Part shown: positions 26,213 through 33,728 of the stretch, one piece after another
Position numbering within the stretch: position 1 is the stretch's first letter
Layout: every line of letters starts with the position of its first letter
Source: JAQUOA01 sp037443785
GTDB taxonomy: Bacteria; Bacteroidota; Ignavibacteria; UBA10030; UBA8401
Reading direction: 5' to 3'
Assembly: GCA_037443785.1 (NCBI GenBank)
Contig: JBBINR010000026.1
Coordinates: 1 to 47,238 of the forward strand
DNA: 47,238 bases
Notes under the pieces: model-generated
What the model saw: the letters and a program-made list of their open reading frames with translations, nothing else
Database searches by the model: none
What the model was told of the DNA's origin: nothing
Program-made: the position numbers and the translations under genes

Positions 26213-26333
26213 AGGTCACCTCGTCGAATAAATTGTAAGAGTTTCGAGTGTTATTGAATAACGGTTGTTAAAAATGGAATCGAAAAAATTGAAAGAAATA
26301 ATGCTGGCCAATGTGGAGGGAAAGGTGTGCATA

Positions 26334-27005
26334 TTAGTTCATGGGGATTTTCATCCTCAACCTCCATTCATTTGTCCCCTGTGGATTTAAATTCGGACTC
26401 ACTTCGAAATTGTATAAGGCGGCATCGACATATGCATCCAACACATTCAGTAAGTAGGTAATTACCATATACCATCCGAATATGTTCCGCTGGTTCTTGT
26501 AAAAATCGCGAAGATTACGCGCCGAATTGCTTCCAAAAGGATTTTTCAAAGTGACTGTCGTGTCATACATTGCCCGGGCTTCTTTGTAGAGTTTGTCTTG
26601 ATGATGGTACACGGAATAAAAGTAATACCCAAAACCCCACACGACCGGAGCTTTCCAGTATGATCCATTGTAGATTTGTCCAAGTCCAGGTATCGCCATC
26701 GAGCTGAGCATTGCGATTGTTGTCGATTTTCCTTCACGGATTGTCGTGTCAAACGGAGTTAATGAAGCGGCAATGAGTGAGTCTTCATTAATGTTGAGAA
26801 AAGTGTCTTGAGATGCAACGAAAAAAACCGGCGGTGAAATCGGCTGTTCATACTTTGCGATGGATTGGGCAAACGCTTTCGAAGTCAACGAGACGATCAA
26901 AAAGAAAACTATCGCGATGGCTGTTCGATAGTATTTTTTTTTGATTGAAGAAAATTTGATTTTGGGTAACACGATTTCACACCGCAAGAAGAGAAATTTT
27001 CGCAC
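26334..27005 (-). CDS. DUF5683 domain-containing membrane protein
   Basis: Membrane or exported protein of 223 aa (GTG 27005 start; no ATG is available in frame). A signal/anchor helix (AIAIVFFLIVSLTSKAFAQ) is followed by a linker, then the DUF5683 region: AMLSSMAIPGLGQIYNGSYWK, VVWGFGYYFYSVYHHQDKLYKEARAMY, YKNQRNIFGWYMVITYLLNVLDAYVDAALYNFE. In Bacteroidota this region often lies with parAB and is of unknown function. It begins 12 nt after the ridA stop, within the parA-parB-ridA run. The C-terminus ends RLRMKIPMN, a beta-strand-like finish. Confidence 0.85.
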   Translation of the reverse strand: MRKFLFLRCEIVLPKIKFSSIKKKYYRTAIAIVFFLIVSLTSKAFAQSIAKYEQPISPPVFFVASQDTFLNINEDSLIAASLTPFDTTIREGKSTTIAMLSSMAIPGLGQIYNGSYWKAPVVWGFGYYFYSVYHHQDKLYKEARAMYDTTVTLKNPFGSNSARNLRDFYKNQRNIFGWYMVITYLLNVLDAYVDAALYNFEVSPNLNPQGTNEWRLRMKIPMN

Positions 27006-27016
27006 AATATTTTCAT

Positions 27017-27400
27017 TTATGGAATCAGGGCAACAACTTCAATTTCCACCAGCGCATCTTTGGGAAGGCGTGCTACTTCAACGGTCGATCGGGCCGGAGC
27101 CGCAGCACCAAAATATGAACCATACACTTCATTCATCGCGCCAAAGTCATTAAAATTCTTGAGGAACACCGTTGTCTTAATAACGTGCCGCACATCTGAA
27201 TGTGATGCGATCAGGATCGCTTTTAAATTCTCACACACCTGTTTCGTTTGTTCCTGAATCGTGGAACCCACCATTGTTCCTTTCACCGGATCAAGGGCAA
27301 TTTGCCCGGCGGTAAAAAGTAAACTTCCTTCCACGGCAATCGCTTGATTATAGGGGCCGATGGGAAGCGGTGCTTTGTCAGTCTTAATAATTGTTTTCAT
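27017..27400 (-). CDS. ridA: RidA family reactive intermediate/imine deaminase
   Basis: Small trimeric deaminase of 127 aa that hydrolyses enamine/imine intermediates such as 2-aminoacrylate. Motifs PLPIGPYNQAIAVEGSLLFT, GQIALDP, QTKQVCENLKAIL, TTVFLKNFNDFGAMNEVYG and PARSTVEVARLPKDALVEIE include the conserved Arg (ARSTVEVARLP) and Glu of the active site. It overlaps the end of parB (ATG within the last codons, 4 nt) and precedes the DUF5683 gene. Why it sits with chromosome-segregation genes is unclear, though the placement occurs in related genomes. Confidence 0.95.
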   Translation of the reverse strand: MKTIIKTDKAPLPIGPYNQAIAVEGSLLFTAGQIALDPVKGTMVGSTIQEQTKQVCENLKAILIASHSDVRHVIKTTVFLKNFNDFGAMNEVYGSYFGAAAPARSTVEVARLPKDALVEIEVVALIP

Positions 27401-28317
27401 TGGTCTTCTTCCAATAGTTCGATAATTCTGTCAAGATCGTCGGCATTATAATATTCAATGGCAACTTCGCCGCTGCCCGCTGAATTCTTCCGGATGACAA
27501 TCTTCGTTCCGAATTTATGTCGGAGCCGTGTTTCAATTGCATGGAACGCAGAATCGCCGCGCATTGCCGGCGCACCGGACGATGAACGCTTTGTTTTCCC
27601 CGGTTCTTTTCCTTTGATTACTTCTTCAATCTTACGTACCGACCAGCCATCAATGATGATCTTTGAATAGAGCTTTAATTGTTTTTTCTCATCGCTTACT
27701 CCAAGAAGCGCGCGTGCATGTCCCATCGAAATTTTATCGTCTCGAACCCCCTGCTGAATTTTTTCAGGAAGTTTCAACAAACGCAGGAAATTTGTTACGG
27801 TGGATCGCTCTTTCCCTACTTTTTCCGCCACTTCTTCCTGCGTCAGCTTGCATTCATCCATCAATCGCTTAAATGAAAGCGAAACCTCTATCGGATTGAG
27901 ATCTTCGCGCTGTAAATTTTCAATAAGACCGAGCTCTAACATCTCAGCATCGGTGTCAACTTTCATCACGTACGCTGGAATCGTTTTCTTTCCCAATTCT
28001 TGCGATGCCCGAACGCGGCGCTCACCGGAAATCAATTCATACGTTCCGGTAACAAGTTTGCGGACCGTGATCGGCTGGATGACGCCATTGTGTTTGATCG
28101 ATTGCTTCAGCTCATCAAGCGAACGCTGATCGAAATCCAACCGCGGTTGAAACGGATTTGGTGAAACTCGTGCAATATCAATTTCAACAATAGCATTCCC
28201 ATTTCCCGTTTCACGCGGCAATGGCTGTGGAGCAACAGATTCGTTTCGCTCGGGAATTCTCGGGATGAGCGCGCTTAATCCTTTTCCTAAAACTGATTTT
28301 GATCGTTGATCAGACAT
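27397..28317 (-). CDS. parB: Chromosome-partitioning protein ParB (Spo0J family)
   Basis: DNA-binding partition protein of 306 aa. The N-terminal segment VLGKGLSALIPRIPE is typical of chromosomal ParB. The CTP-binding ParB/Srx domain has PFQPRLDFDQRSLDELKQSI, IQPITVRKLVTGTYELISGE and GERRVRASQELG. The helix-turn-helix core KLTQEEVAEKVGKERSTVTN binds parS. The C-terminal dimerisation part has HKFGTKIVIRKNSAGSGEVAIEYYNADDLDRIIELL. It follows parA with 5 nt spacing. I saw no clear parS palindrome in the window, though the origin may lie elsewhere. Confidence 0.96.
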   Translation of the reverse strand: MSDQRSKSVLGKGLSALIPRIPERNESVAPQPLPRETGNGNAIVEIDIARVSPNPFQPRLDFDQRSLDELKQSIKHNGVIQPITVRKLVTGTYELISGERRVRASQELGKKTIPAYVMKVDTDAEMLELGLIENLQREDLNPIEVSLSFKRLMDECKLTQEEVAEKVGKERSTVTNFLRLLKLPEKIQQGVRDDKISMGHARALLGVSDEKKQLKLYSKIIIDGWSVRKIEEVIKGKEPGKTKRSSSGAPAMRGDSAFHAIETRLRHKFGTKIVIRKNSAGSGEVAIEYYNADDLDRIIELLEEDQ

Positions 28318-28322
28318 ACTTT

Positions 28323-29132
28323 TTAATTAACCGCCGATTGAACGGCATGATGCCTGTGTGATGACATATTTTGATTGTTCTTCAAAACTTCTCTGGCAAG
28401 GTCCATATAATTTTTACTGCCGGAAGAAACAGCATCGTACAACAAGATTGGTTTCCCAAAGCTCGGCGCTTCACTCAGTCGAACATTTCTTGATACGATC
28501 ACTGAAAAAACTTTTTCTCCGAAATACTTCTTCACTTCATCGACGATCTGGTTTGATAATCGAAGACGCGAATCGAACATTGTCATCAATACCCCTTCAA
28601 TATCCAATCCGGGATTGAATGACTTCTTCACCATGTTGATCGTATTCAATAATTGACCAAGACCTTCAAGAGCAAAATATTCGCATTGCACCGGAATGAG
28701 AACGGAGTCTGCCGCCGTTAACGCGTTTAATGTAATTAAACTCAAACTCGGAGGACAGTCAATAATTGTATATTCAAATTTTGTCCGGATTTCGGTAAGC
28801 GCTGTGCGAAGTTTTTGTTCGCGGTTTTCTTCGTTCACCATTTCAACTTCGGAACCAACCAAATTGATGTTTGATGGAATCAACGATAAGAAAGACATCG
28901 AAGTCTTCAAGAGAGCATCTTCTGCAGAAATTTCACCGATCATCACCTCATAGGCAGTTTTACTAAGCGTTTTGCTGTCAAAACCGACGCCGCTTGTTGC
29001 ATTTGCTTGAGGATCAATATCCAATAGTAATGTATTTTTTTCCGCGGCAGCTAACGAAGCGGCAAGATTCACCGCAGTCGTTGTCTTTCCGACTCCCCCT
29101 TTTTGATTCGCTATCGCAATAACTTTTCCCAT
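28323..29132 (-). CDS. parA: Chromosome-partitioning ATPase ParA (Soj family)
   Basis: Deviant Walker ATPase of about 269 aa. From ATG 29132 it opens MGKVIAIANQKGGVGKTTTAV (Walker A with the signature Lys), followed by LLLDIDPQANATSGVG, TIIDCPPSLSLITLNALTAA and VPVQCEYFALEGLGQLL. A longer reading to 29186 begins in a divergent promoter region and is not family-like. It heads the parA-parB-ridA-DUF5683 cluster, with crcB diverging on the other strand. It drives segregation by binding non-specific DNA in the ATP state. Confidence 0.96.
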   Translation of the reverse strand: MGKVIAIANQKGGVGKTTTAVNLAASLAAAEKNTLLLDIDPQANATSGVGFDSKTLSKTAYEVMIGEISAEDALLKTSMSFLSLIPSNINLVGSEVEMVNEENREQKLRTALTEIRTKFEYTIIDCPPSLSLITLNALTAADSVLIPVQCEYFALEGLGQLLNTINMVKKSFNPGLDIEGVLMTMFDSRLRLSNQIVDEVKKYFGEKVFSVIVSRNVRLSEAPSFGKPILLYDAVSSGSKNYMDLAREVLKNNQNMSSHRHHAVQSAVN

Positions 29133-29240
29133 CGTTGCCCTTGCTCTCAATAAAAAATATACTATTTTATGATGTGGTGACCTCAATATACTTTATTTCA
29201 AAAATGGAAGCAACGAATTTGCTTTAATTCTCAATCTCTT

Positions 29241-29615
29241 ATGGAAAAGTTCTTATTTATTGGTTTAGGGGGATTTTTAGGAAGTATCGGCAGGTATTGG
29301 GTCTCATCTGCTGTTTATCGCTTTGTTGGAGAATCATTTCCATACGGAACACTAACTGTCAATATCGTTGGTTGTTTCGTGATTGGAGTGCTGATGACGC
29401 TGTTTGAAGGCCGATTTCTTGCGCAACCCGAACTGCGATTATTTCTTGTTGTCGGAATTCTCGGCGGATTTACGACGTTCTCGTCATTCAGTTTCGAAAC
29501 AATTGCATTGATTAAAGCGGGAAATTTTTTCTACGCATCGATCAACGTTCTTGCAAGCGTTTTTGTTTGTTTGATATCGACATGGATTGGAACCATCATC
29601 GGAAAATTATTGTGA
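29241..29615 (+). CDS. crcB: Fluoride ion channel CrcB/FluC
   Basis: Small inner-membrane channel of 124 aa with four helices, working as a dual-topology dimer to export fluoride. Conserved segments: GGFLGSIGRYWVSS, PYGTLTVNIVGCFVIGVLM (Asn of the pore), and GILGGFTTFSSFSFET (the Phe-box and Na+ site region). Start is ATG 29241. It is divergent from parA and followed at 8 nt by a DUF190 gene with GAGG spacing, a known pairing. No fluoride riboswitch motif was recognised in the 108-bp leader region. Confidence 0.95.
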   Translation: MEKFLFIGLGGFLGSIGRYWVSSAVYRFVGESFPYGTLTVNIVGCFVIGVLMTLFEGRFLAQPELRLFLVVGILGGFTTFSSFSFETIALIKAGNFFYASINVLASVFVCLISTWIGTIIGKLL

Positions 29616-29622
29616 GGACTTT

Positions 29623-29970
29623 ATGAAACTTACCGGCGAAGGAAAATTACTGCGAATCTTTATCGGCGAATCGGATCACCTGCACGGACGGCAATTATTT
29701 GAAGTGATTGTGAATAAAGCGCGGGAAGAAAAACTTGCCGGAGCAACAATCTTGCGCGGCGTTGAAGGATTCGGCGCTCACAGTGTAATTCATAAAGCAT
29801 CGATTGTTGACCTCTCATCCGACTTGCCGATTATCATCGAAATTGTTGATACATCAGAAAAGATTGAATCGTTCCTTCCGATGATCGACGCGATGATCGA
29901 AGAATCGAAATGCGGTGCGATGGTCACGGTTGAGAAGGCTGATGTGCGAAAATATACCGGCGGAAAATAA
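29623..29970 (+). CDS. DUF190 domain-containing protein (CrcB partner)
   Basis: Cytoplasmic protein of about 115 aa with the DUF190 (ferredoxin-like/GlnB-like) fold. Motifs: KLLRIFIGESDHLHGRQLFE, AREEKLAGATILRGVEGFG, SDLPIIIEIVD, and KCGAMVTVEKADVRKY. Start ATG 29623 has GAGG seven bases upstream; an earlier start overlapping crcB is less family-like. DUF190 proteins are often encoded next to crcB and resemble PII-like trimers, so a role in sensing or regulating the channel is plausible but unproven. Its stop lies 5 nt from the convergent T9SS gene. Confidence 0.9.
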   Translation: MKLTGEGKLLRIFIGESDHLHGRQLFEVIVNKAREEKLAGATILRGVEGFGAHSVIHKASIVDLSSDLPIIIEIVDTSEKIESFLPMIDAMIEESKCGAMVTVEKADVRKYTGGK

Positions 29971-29974
29971 TTTT

Positions 29975-30604
29975 TTATTTCATCAACAGCATCTTCTTTC
30001 GATAATGCTCTTTCTTCCCTTGTTCATTGCTCAGCGTTAATTGATAGATATACATTCCACTGGCAACATTGCTTGCGCTCCATTCTTTCTGATGATAACC
30101 TGCTTCACTGAACCCTTCAAACAATGTTGCAACTTCTCTTCCGGTAATATCATAAATCTTGATGTTCACATTCCCGGCTTTCGGTAACTGATAACTAATT
30201 GTTGTTGACGGATTGAATGGATTCGGATAATTCTGGAACAATTCAAATTTTTCCGGCGGCGAAACTTGCAGTGAGATTACCTTTGTCCATTGTTCTCCGC
30301 TTAAATTTGAAACGGTAAATGTAATCTGATCAGGTTTGTTTATAGGAGCGGATATATCGACTGAGAATGTAAACGAAGCAATACCGGATTCATGCGCATT
30401 GAGCTTTTGAAACTGCACTTGAGAATTTAACAGCGCAAGCCATGCCGGCTTTTGTGCTACCTCAACCGATACATTTTCTGCTTGAATAAGAGATGAATTG
30501 GCAAGGGCAAGTTCAATAATGTTATTTGATGATGCAAATGGTATTGCATGCTGAGAGAACATCAATGAGCTTGTACACACTAAAAGGAACACTACTTTTC
30601 TCAT
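29975..30604 (-). CDS. Secreted protein with T9SS type A (Por) C-terminal sorting domain
   Basis: Secreted protein of 209 aa. The signal peptide is MRKVVFLLVCTSSLMFSQ. The middle region (about 20-120) is an Ig/cohesin-like beta fold. The last ~80 residues are a classic type IX sorting domain: FELFQNYPNPFNPSTTISYQ, then NVNIKIYDITGREVATLF and NVASGMYIYQLTL, ending KKMLLMK. Cargo of this type crosses the outer membrane by the gliding/Por machinery and is attached to the surface or released. Its start overlaps the stop of the FIMAH-like gene by 4 nt (ATGA), so it belongs to that operon. No enzyme domain is visible. Confidence 0.9.
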   Translation of the reverse strand: MRKVVFLLVCTSSLMFSQHAIPFASSNNIIELALANSSLIQAENVSVEVAQKPAWLALLNSQVQFQKLNAHESGIASFTFSVDISAPINKPDQITFTVSNLSGEQWTKVISLQVSPPEKFELFQNYPNPFNPSTTISYQLPKAGNVNIKIYDITGREVATLFEGFSEAGYHQKEWSASNVASGMYIYQLTLSNEQGKKEHYRKKMLLMK

Positions 30605-31593
30605 TTCTCTTTCTCTCCTTTTTTCTGCTTTGAAGGAAGATGATTGATTAAATACTCCGTGTTATATTTCAATAATGCGTATGCCTCGCTGGTCATTACC
30701 ATATCGCTTTCGTATTTCTCTTTTTCATTTCGTTTGTAAAGTGTTTCGACTTTCTTAACGAGTTTTTCCAATTCTTGTCGTGCTTTGATGGAATCACCTT
30801 TCACTAACTCTTTCTTCGCTTTCTCAATTCGTTTTTCGATGTTTTTAACAATTCCATCATCGGATCGTTCGTCGTCTTCCCTATCTCCGTCTCGTTTTGG
30901 TTTTAGCCAGCCGAGCGTGACGGATTGGTGGGTGTAAGAGAGAAGAGTGTCAAGAAAGGTGATTGCAATAAATGGTTCTGGTGGAAGAACGGGCCCAACT
31001 GTAGCTCCTTTTACATAATTAAGAGGAAATCCCTCGAGAGTTTTTAATATGTCAACAACATCGCCGGGAAGTTCATGGTCTGCACCGGATAATCTAGAAC
31101 TTTGAAAAAAGCAGTCCACAATACTCGGCAAGCCTGTGCAGCTATACACAAAACCATCTACGGATGTACCAGGCGGCACGCCAATTTCATAATAGTCCTT
31201 ACCAGGTGGAGTATAATGATTTACTTTGGTGTTTGACCAATTCAGTTTATCTATCACTTCATGATAACCAAAATACCATCCGTCGTTTGGTTTTCTAATA
31301 TTAGTTATCATTGAATTATTGGGCAAATAGAATTCTGATAAATGATCTTCGCTTAAATTACTATTTGTAATTTGATAACGATATCTAAAAGTGTCTTTGA
31401 CTAAAACAATCCAAGCCCGAACAAGAGGTACTATTTTTGTTGAAGGATAAAATGTTAATTTTTCAATGGTATCTTGTCCGAAAAAAACAATATAATTTCC
31501 TGAAGCAGGATCATATTTGTAAGTAGCATTTTGTGATTCAAGTTTTACCAAGATAATGCATAATCCAAAAATAAGAAGTTTTATTTTTTTCAT
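30601..31593 (-). CDS. Secreted protein of unknown function with a FIMAH-like helical C-terminus
   Basis: Secreted protein of 330 aa. The signal peptide is MKKIKLLIFGLCIILVKLES. Residues about 25-180 are a beta-rich domain (DTFRYRYQITNSNLSED; WYFGYHEVI; PPGTSVDGFVYSCTGLPSIV), resembling surface-layer adhesion-like folds. Residues about 250-325 fit the FIMAH helical pattern: IEKRIEKAKKELVKGDSIKA, RQELEKLVKKVETL, SEAYALLKYNTEYLINHL. A charged Asp/Glu-rich linker joins the two. It has a GAGGA ribosome site before ATG 31593 and lies 17 nt after the LAS-peptidase-like gene. No catalytic residues are identifiable. Confidence 0.65.
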   Translation of the reverse strand: MKKIKLLIFGLCIILVKLESQNATYKYDPASGNYIVFFGQDTIEKLTFYPSTKIVPLVRAWIVLVKDTFRYRYQITNSNLSEDHLSEFYLPNNSMITNIRKPNDGWYFGYHEVIDKLNWSNTKVNHYTPPGKDYYEIGVPPGTSVDGFVYSCTGLPSIVDCFFQSSRLSGADHELPGDVVDILKTLEGFPLNYVKGATVGPVLPPEPFIAITFLDTLLSYTHQSVTLGWLKPKRDGDREDDERSDDGIVKNIEKRIEKAKKELVKGDSIKARQELEKLVKKVETLYKRNEKEKYESDMVMTSEAYALLKYNTEYLINHLPSKQKKGEKEK

Positions 31594-31610
31594 AAATTCC
31601 TCACCAGTTT

Positions 31611-33578
31611 TTAAAAATCTAAATGATAATGCTCATTATTTGAATCAGGACTATGAATAGCTGGTCTAGCACCTCTTTCTCTACTAATGCGTTCAAAGGT
31701 TTGGTTACCTCGTGGAACTCCACTTACTGGATCTCTCACAAGTCGCCCATTCACGTCTCTCAACACAGGGATTCCGCCGGCACCACGATCTATCCGTAAA
31801 TCTAAGCTTCTACCATCTCTATGAGTTTGATGAGCACCACCGGGCACAATGTCCCTTTCCCAATGTCCACGGACATCAAATCCACCTCCATATGACAAAC
31901 TCATATCGTTAATTTGCAAGACAACTTTATCAGGAAATTGTCGATGATACTCAGATGCTATATTTTGAATGTTAGTCCTGACTGTAGCAGTCGAATAATG
32001 ATTATGATTGTCAGTGTAGATTGGTGGTCCGTGATGTTCGGCAGTTCCTCCAATTAAATCATAAGTTGTTCCGTCATCAAGCCGTACCAAACCATCCACC
32101 TTCTCCATCAAACTCAATGTATCCCACAAAAACTTCTTTTTGTTTGCCTCCACCGTCTCCACTCGCAGCATCATTTTATCTCCAAACACAGAGGCAACAT
32201 AGTCAAATTTTTCTATCCCATCATCTTTTGTTTGTCCTTCATACGGTCTTACATCAATTGTATCATTTGCTCTTTTCAGAATGTAATAGCCATAATTATC
32301 TCGCCGTTGTGCTTGTGTATCTGTGGGTCTATCATTGGTGTGGTCATGTCCACCACTACTGTCCAAATTATCATTCATGAGTAAGAAAGAATAGTTTTTA
32401 ACCCAAGCTTTGTTGCGAATCAGTTGTATCGTAAACTCTTTCTTATTCGCCGTCTTTGGCTTTTGTGGTTTGCTGAAGCCCCTCAAATTCATTAACTCAA
32501 CAACATGTTCTCCCTCCATGACAATTTTCAACGTCTGCTCTGCTACTGGTATCGCGCCTTCTCCTGTTTTGGTCGGCTCACTTTCCAACTCTACTTTTAC
32601 TTTGCACAATAAAGGATCCATGGGATTTTTCTTTACCGTGGAAAATTGAATGAGTCCGGCTTTTATATCTCCATAGGGAACATGTTCCAATACAATAGGC
32701 ACGGTAAAAAGCGTATCATTATTTTTATCAATAAAGGTTCCATAGTCACCATTAGTAATGATTGATAGCTTCACCAACTTATCGTTCGCTAATTCAATAT
32801 TTTGATTGTTAACATTCTTGGCTTGAACATATATTTTTGATGATTCTGTAAATGCAACGGTATCTTTTTCAAACGTTACTTCAAAATGATCATGTTCATC
32901 TTCTTTCTTCTTCACCACCACCGTTGCAACAAAGCTTCCGCAGCCGGTAATCGCCTCGGGATAGCAAATATCAATTTGAACATTGGCTGTAGCTCCTTCA
33001 GGCGGAGTTCCGTTTGCCACGTAGTAAAATTCCTCTCCTGCGGAGACTTCAATCTGTAGAGAACCATCTGTCGGTTTTATCGTATCGCCGTTTGCCCGCA
33101 CAAAGACTCCACGGTATGTATCTAGTAACGTGCGATCTCTAACCGGAACCGATTTAAAGTCTGGTCCACTGGTCAGCACAGTGACAAATATTCCGCCCGA
33201 TGTTGCAGAACTCATTGATCCATTCGCATTCAATGGAGCAGAACTCCCGCCTGTTACCGCGCTTCCCCAAACATCATGGTACGTACCGTATTGCAAATCC
33301 ACTTTCAATGGGATGCTTTGGGCGTAGTCTACCGTATCTACCGAAAGGGTATCACCTCCATCTACAAACAAACGACCGTTTAAATATGGTTTTATAAACC
33401 ATCCTTCTAGTATAATCTTAGGTGTAAATATACGAGGACGGACAAAAATCGTATCCCGTATAACAACACCCTTTGATTGGGCGAGAAGAATATCAGATTG
33501 ATTGCAAAGCAGCAGAGAAAAAAAGAGAGCGATTAAACATTTTGTTTTTCGCCATACGCGAGGTGGTTCGTTTATCAT
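31611..33578 (-). CDS. Large secreted protein with a C-terminal LAS-type (M15/M74-like) zinc peptidase motif
   Basis: Exported protein of 655 aa. The signal peptide spans about residues 1-34 (KCLIALFFSLLLCNQSDILL). A beta-rich region follows (about 40-450), with Ig-like strands and one Cys pair (CYPEAITGCGSF). At the C-terminus, GGAHQTHRDGRSLDLRID gives H-x2-G-x3-D (His586, Asp593) and SNNEHYHLDF gives E-x2-H (Glu649, His652). This is the arrangement of LAS zinc peptidases (D-Ala-D-Ala carboxypeptidase/MepA/hedgehog). The protein ends three residues after His652. It may cut peptidoglycan or peptides outside the cell. It is the first of three co-directional secreted-protein genes. Confidence 0.65.
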   Translation of the reverse strand: MINEPPRVWRKTKCLIALFFSLLLCNQSDILLAQSKGVVIRDTIFVRPRIFTPKIILEGWFIKPYLNGRLFVDGGDTLSVDTVDYAQSIPLKVDLQYGTYHDVWGSAVTGGSSAPLNANGSMSSATSGGIFVTVLTSGPDFKSVPVRDRTLLDTYRGVFVRANGDTIKPTDGSLQIEVSAGEEFYYVANGTPPEGATANVQIDICYPEAITGCGSFVATVVVKKKEDEHDHFEVTFEKDTVAFTESSKIYVQAKNVNNQNIELANDKLVKLSIITNGDYGTFIDKNNDTLFTVPIVLEHVPYGDIKAGLIQFSTVKKNPMDPLLCKVKVELESEPTKTGEGAIPVAEQTLKIVMEGEHVVELMNLRGFSKPQKPKTANKKEFTIQLIRNKAWVKNYSFLLMNDNLDSSGGHDHTNDRPTDTQAQRRDNYGYYILKRANDTIDVRPYEGQTKDDGIEKFDYVASVFGDKMMLRVETVEANKKKFLWDTLSLMEKVDGLVRLDDGTTYDLIGGTAEHHGPPIYTDNHNHYSTATVRTNIQNIASEYHRQFPDKVVLQINDMSLSYGGGFDVRGHWERDIVPGGAHQTHRDGRSLDLRIDRGAGGIPVLRDVNGRLVRDPVSGVPRGNQTFERISRERGARPAIHSPDSNNEHYHLDF

Positions 33579-33619
33579 CGCCGGAAACCCCCTATTATGA
33601 GAAGTTTGATAAACTATTA

Positions 33620-33633
33620 GTTGTAATTACAAC
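33620..33633. promoter_or_regulatory. Perfect 14-bp palindrome GTTGTAATTACAAC upstream of the LAS-peptidase gene
   Basis: GTTGTAATTACAAC is a perfect dyad located 42 nt upstream of ATG 33578, in the 150-bp gap before the secreted-protein operon. Its length and symmetry are typical of an operator for a dimeric regulator. No second copy is seen in the window and no cognate regulator gene is adjacent, so the role is inferred from position only. Confidence 0.35.
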
Positions 33634-33728
33634 GGCATTTTAAAGAATGTCTTTATAAGGTGCAAGCAAAAAAATATTTTTTTACGCATGGTGACGTAAC
33701 GCAAATGAGATAAGGAGAATAGGATTTT

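Noticed and set aside
29133..29240. Fluoride riboswitch or parS site in the parA-crcB intergenic region
   Set aside because: No crcB-motif core and no parS-type palindrome was recognisable by eye; a model search would be needed to exclude a divergent one.
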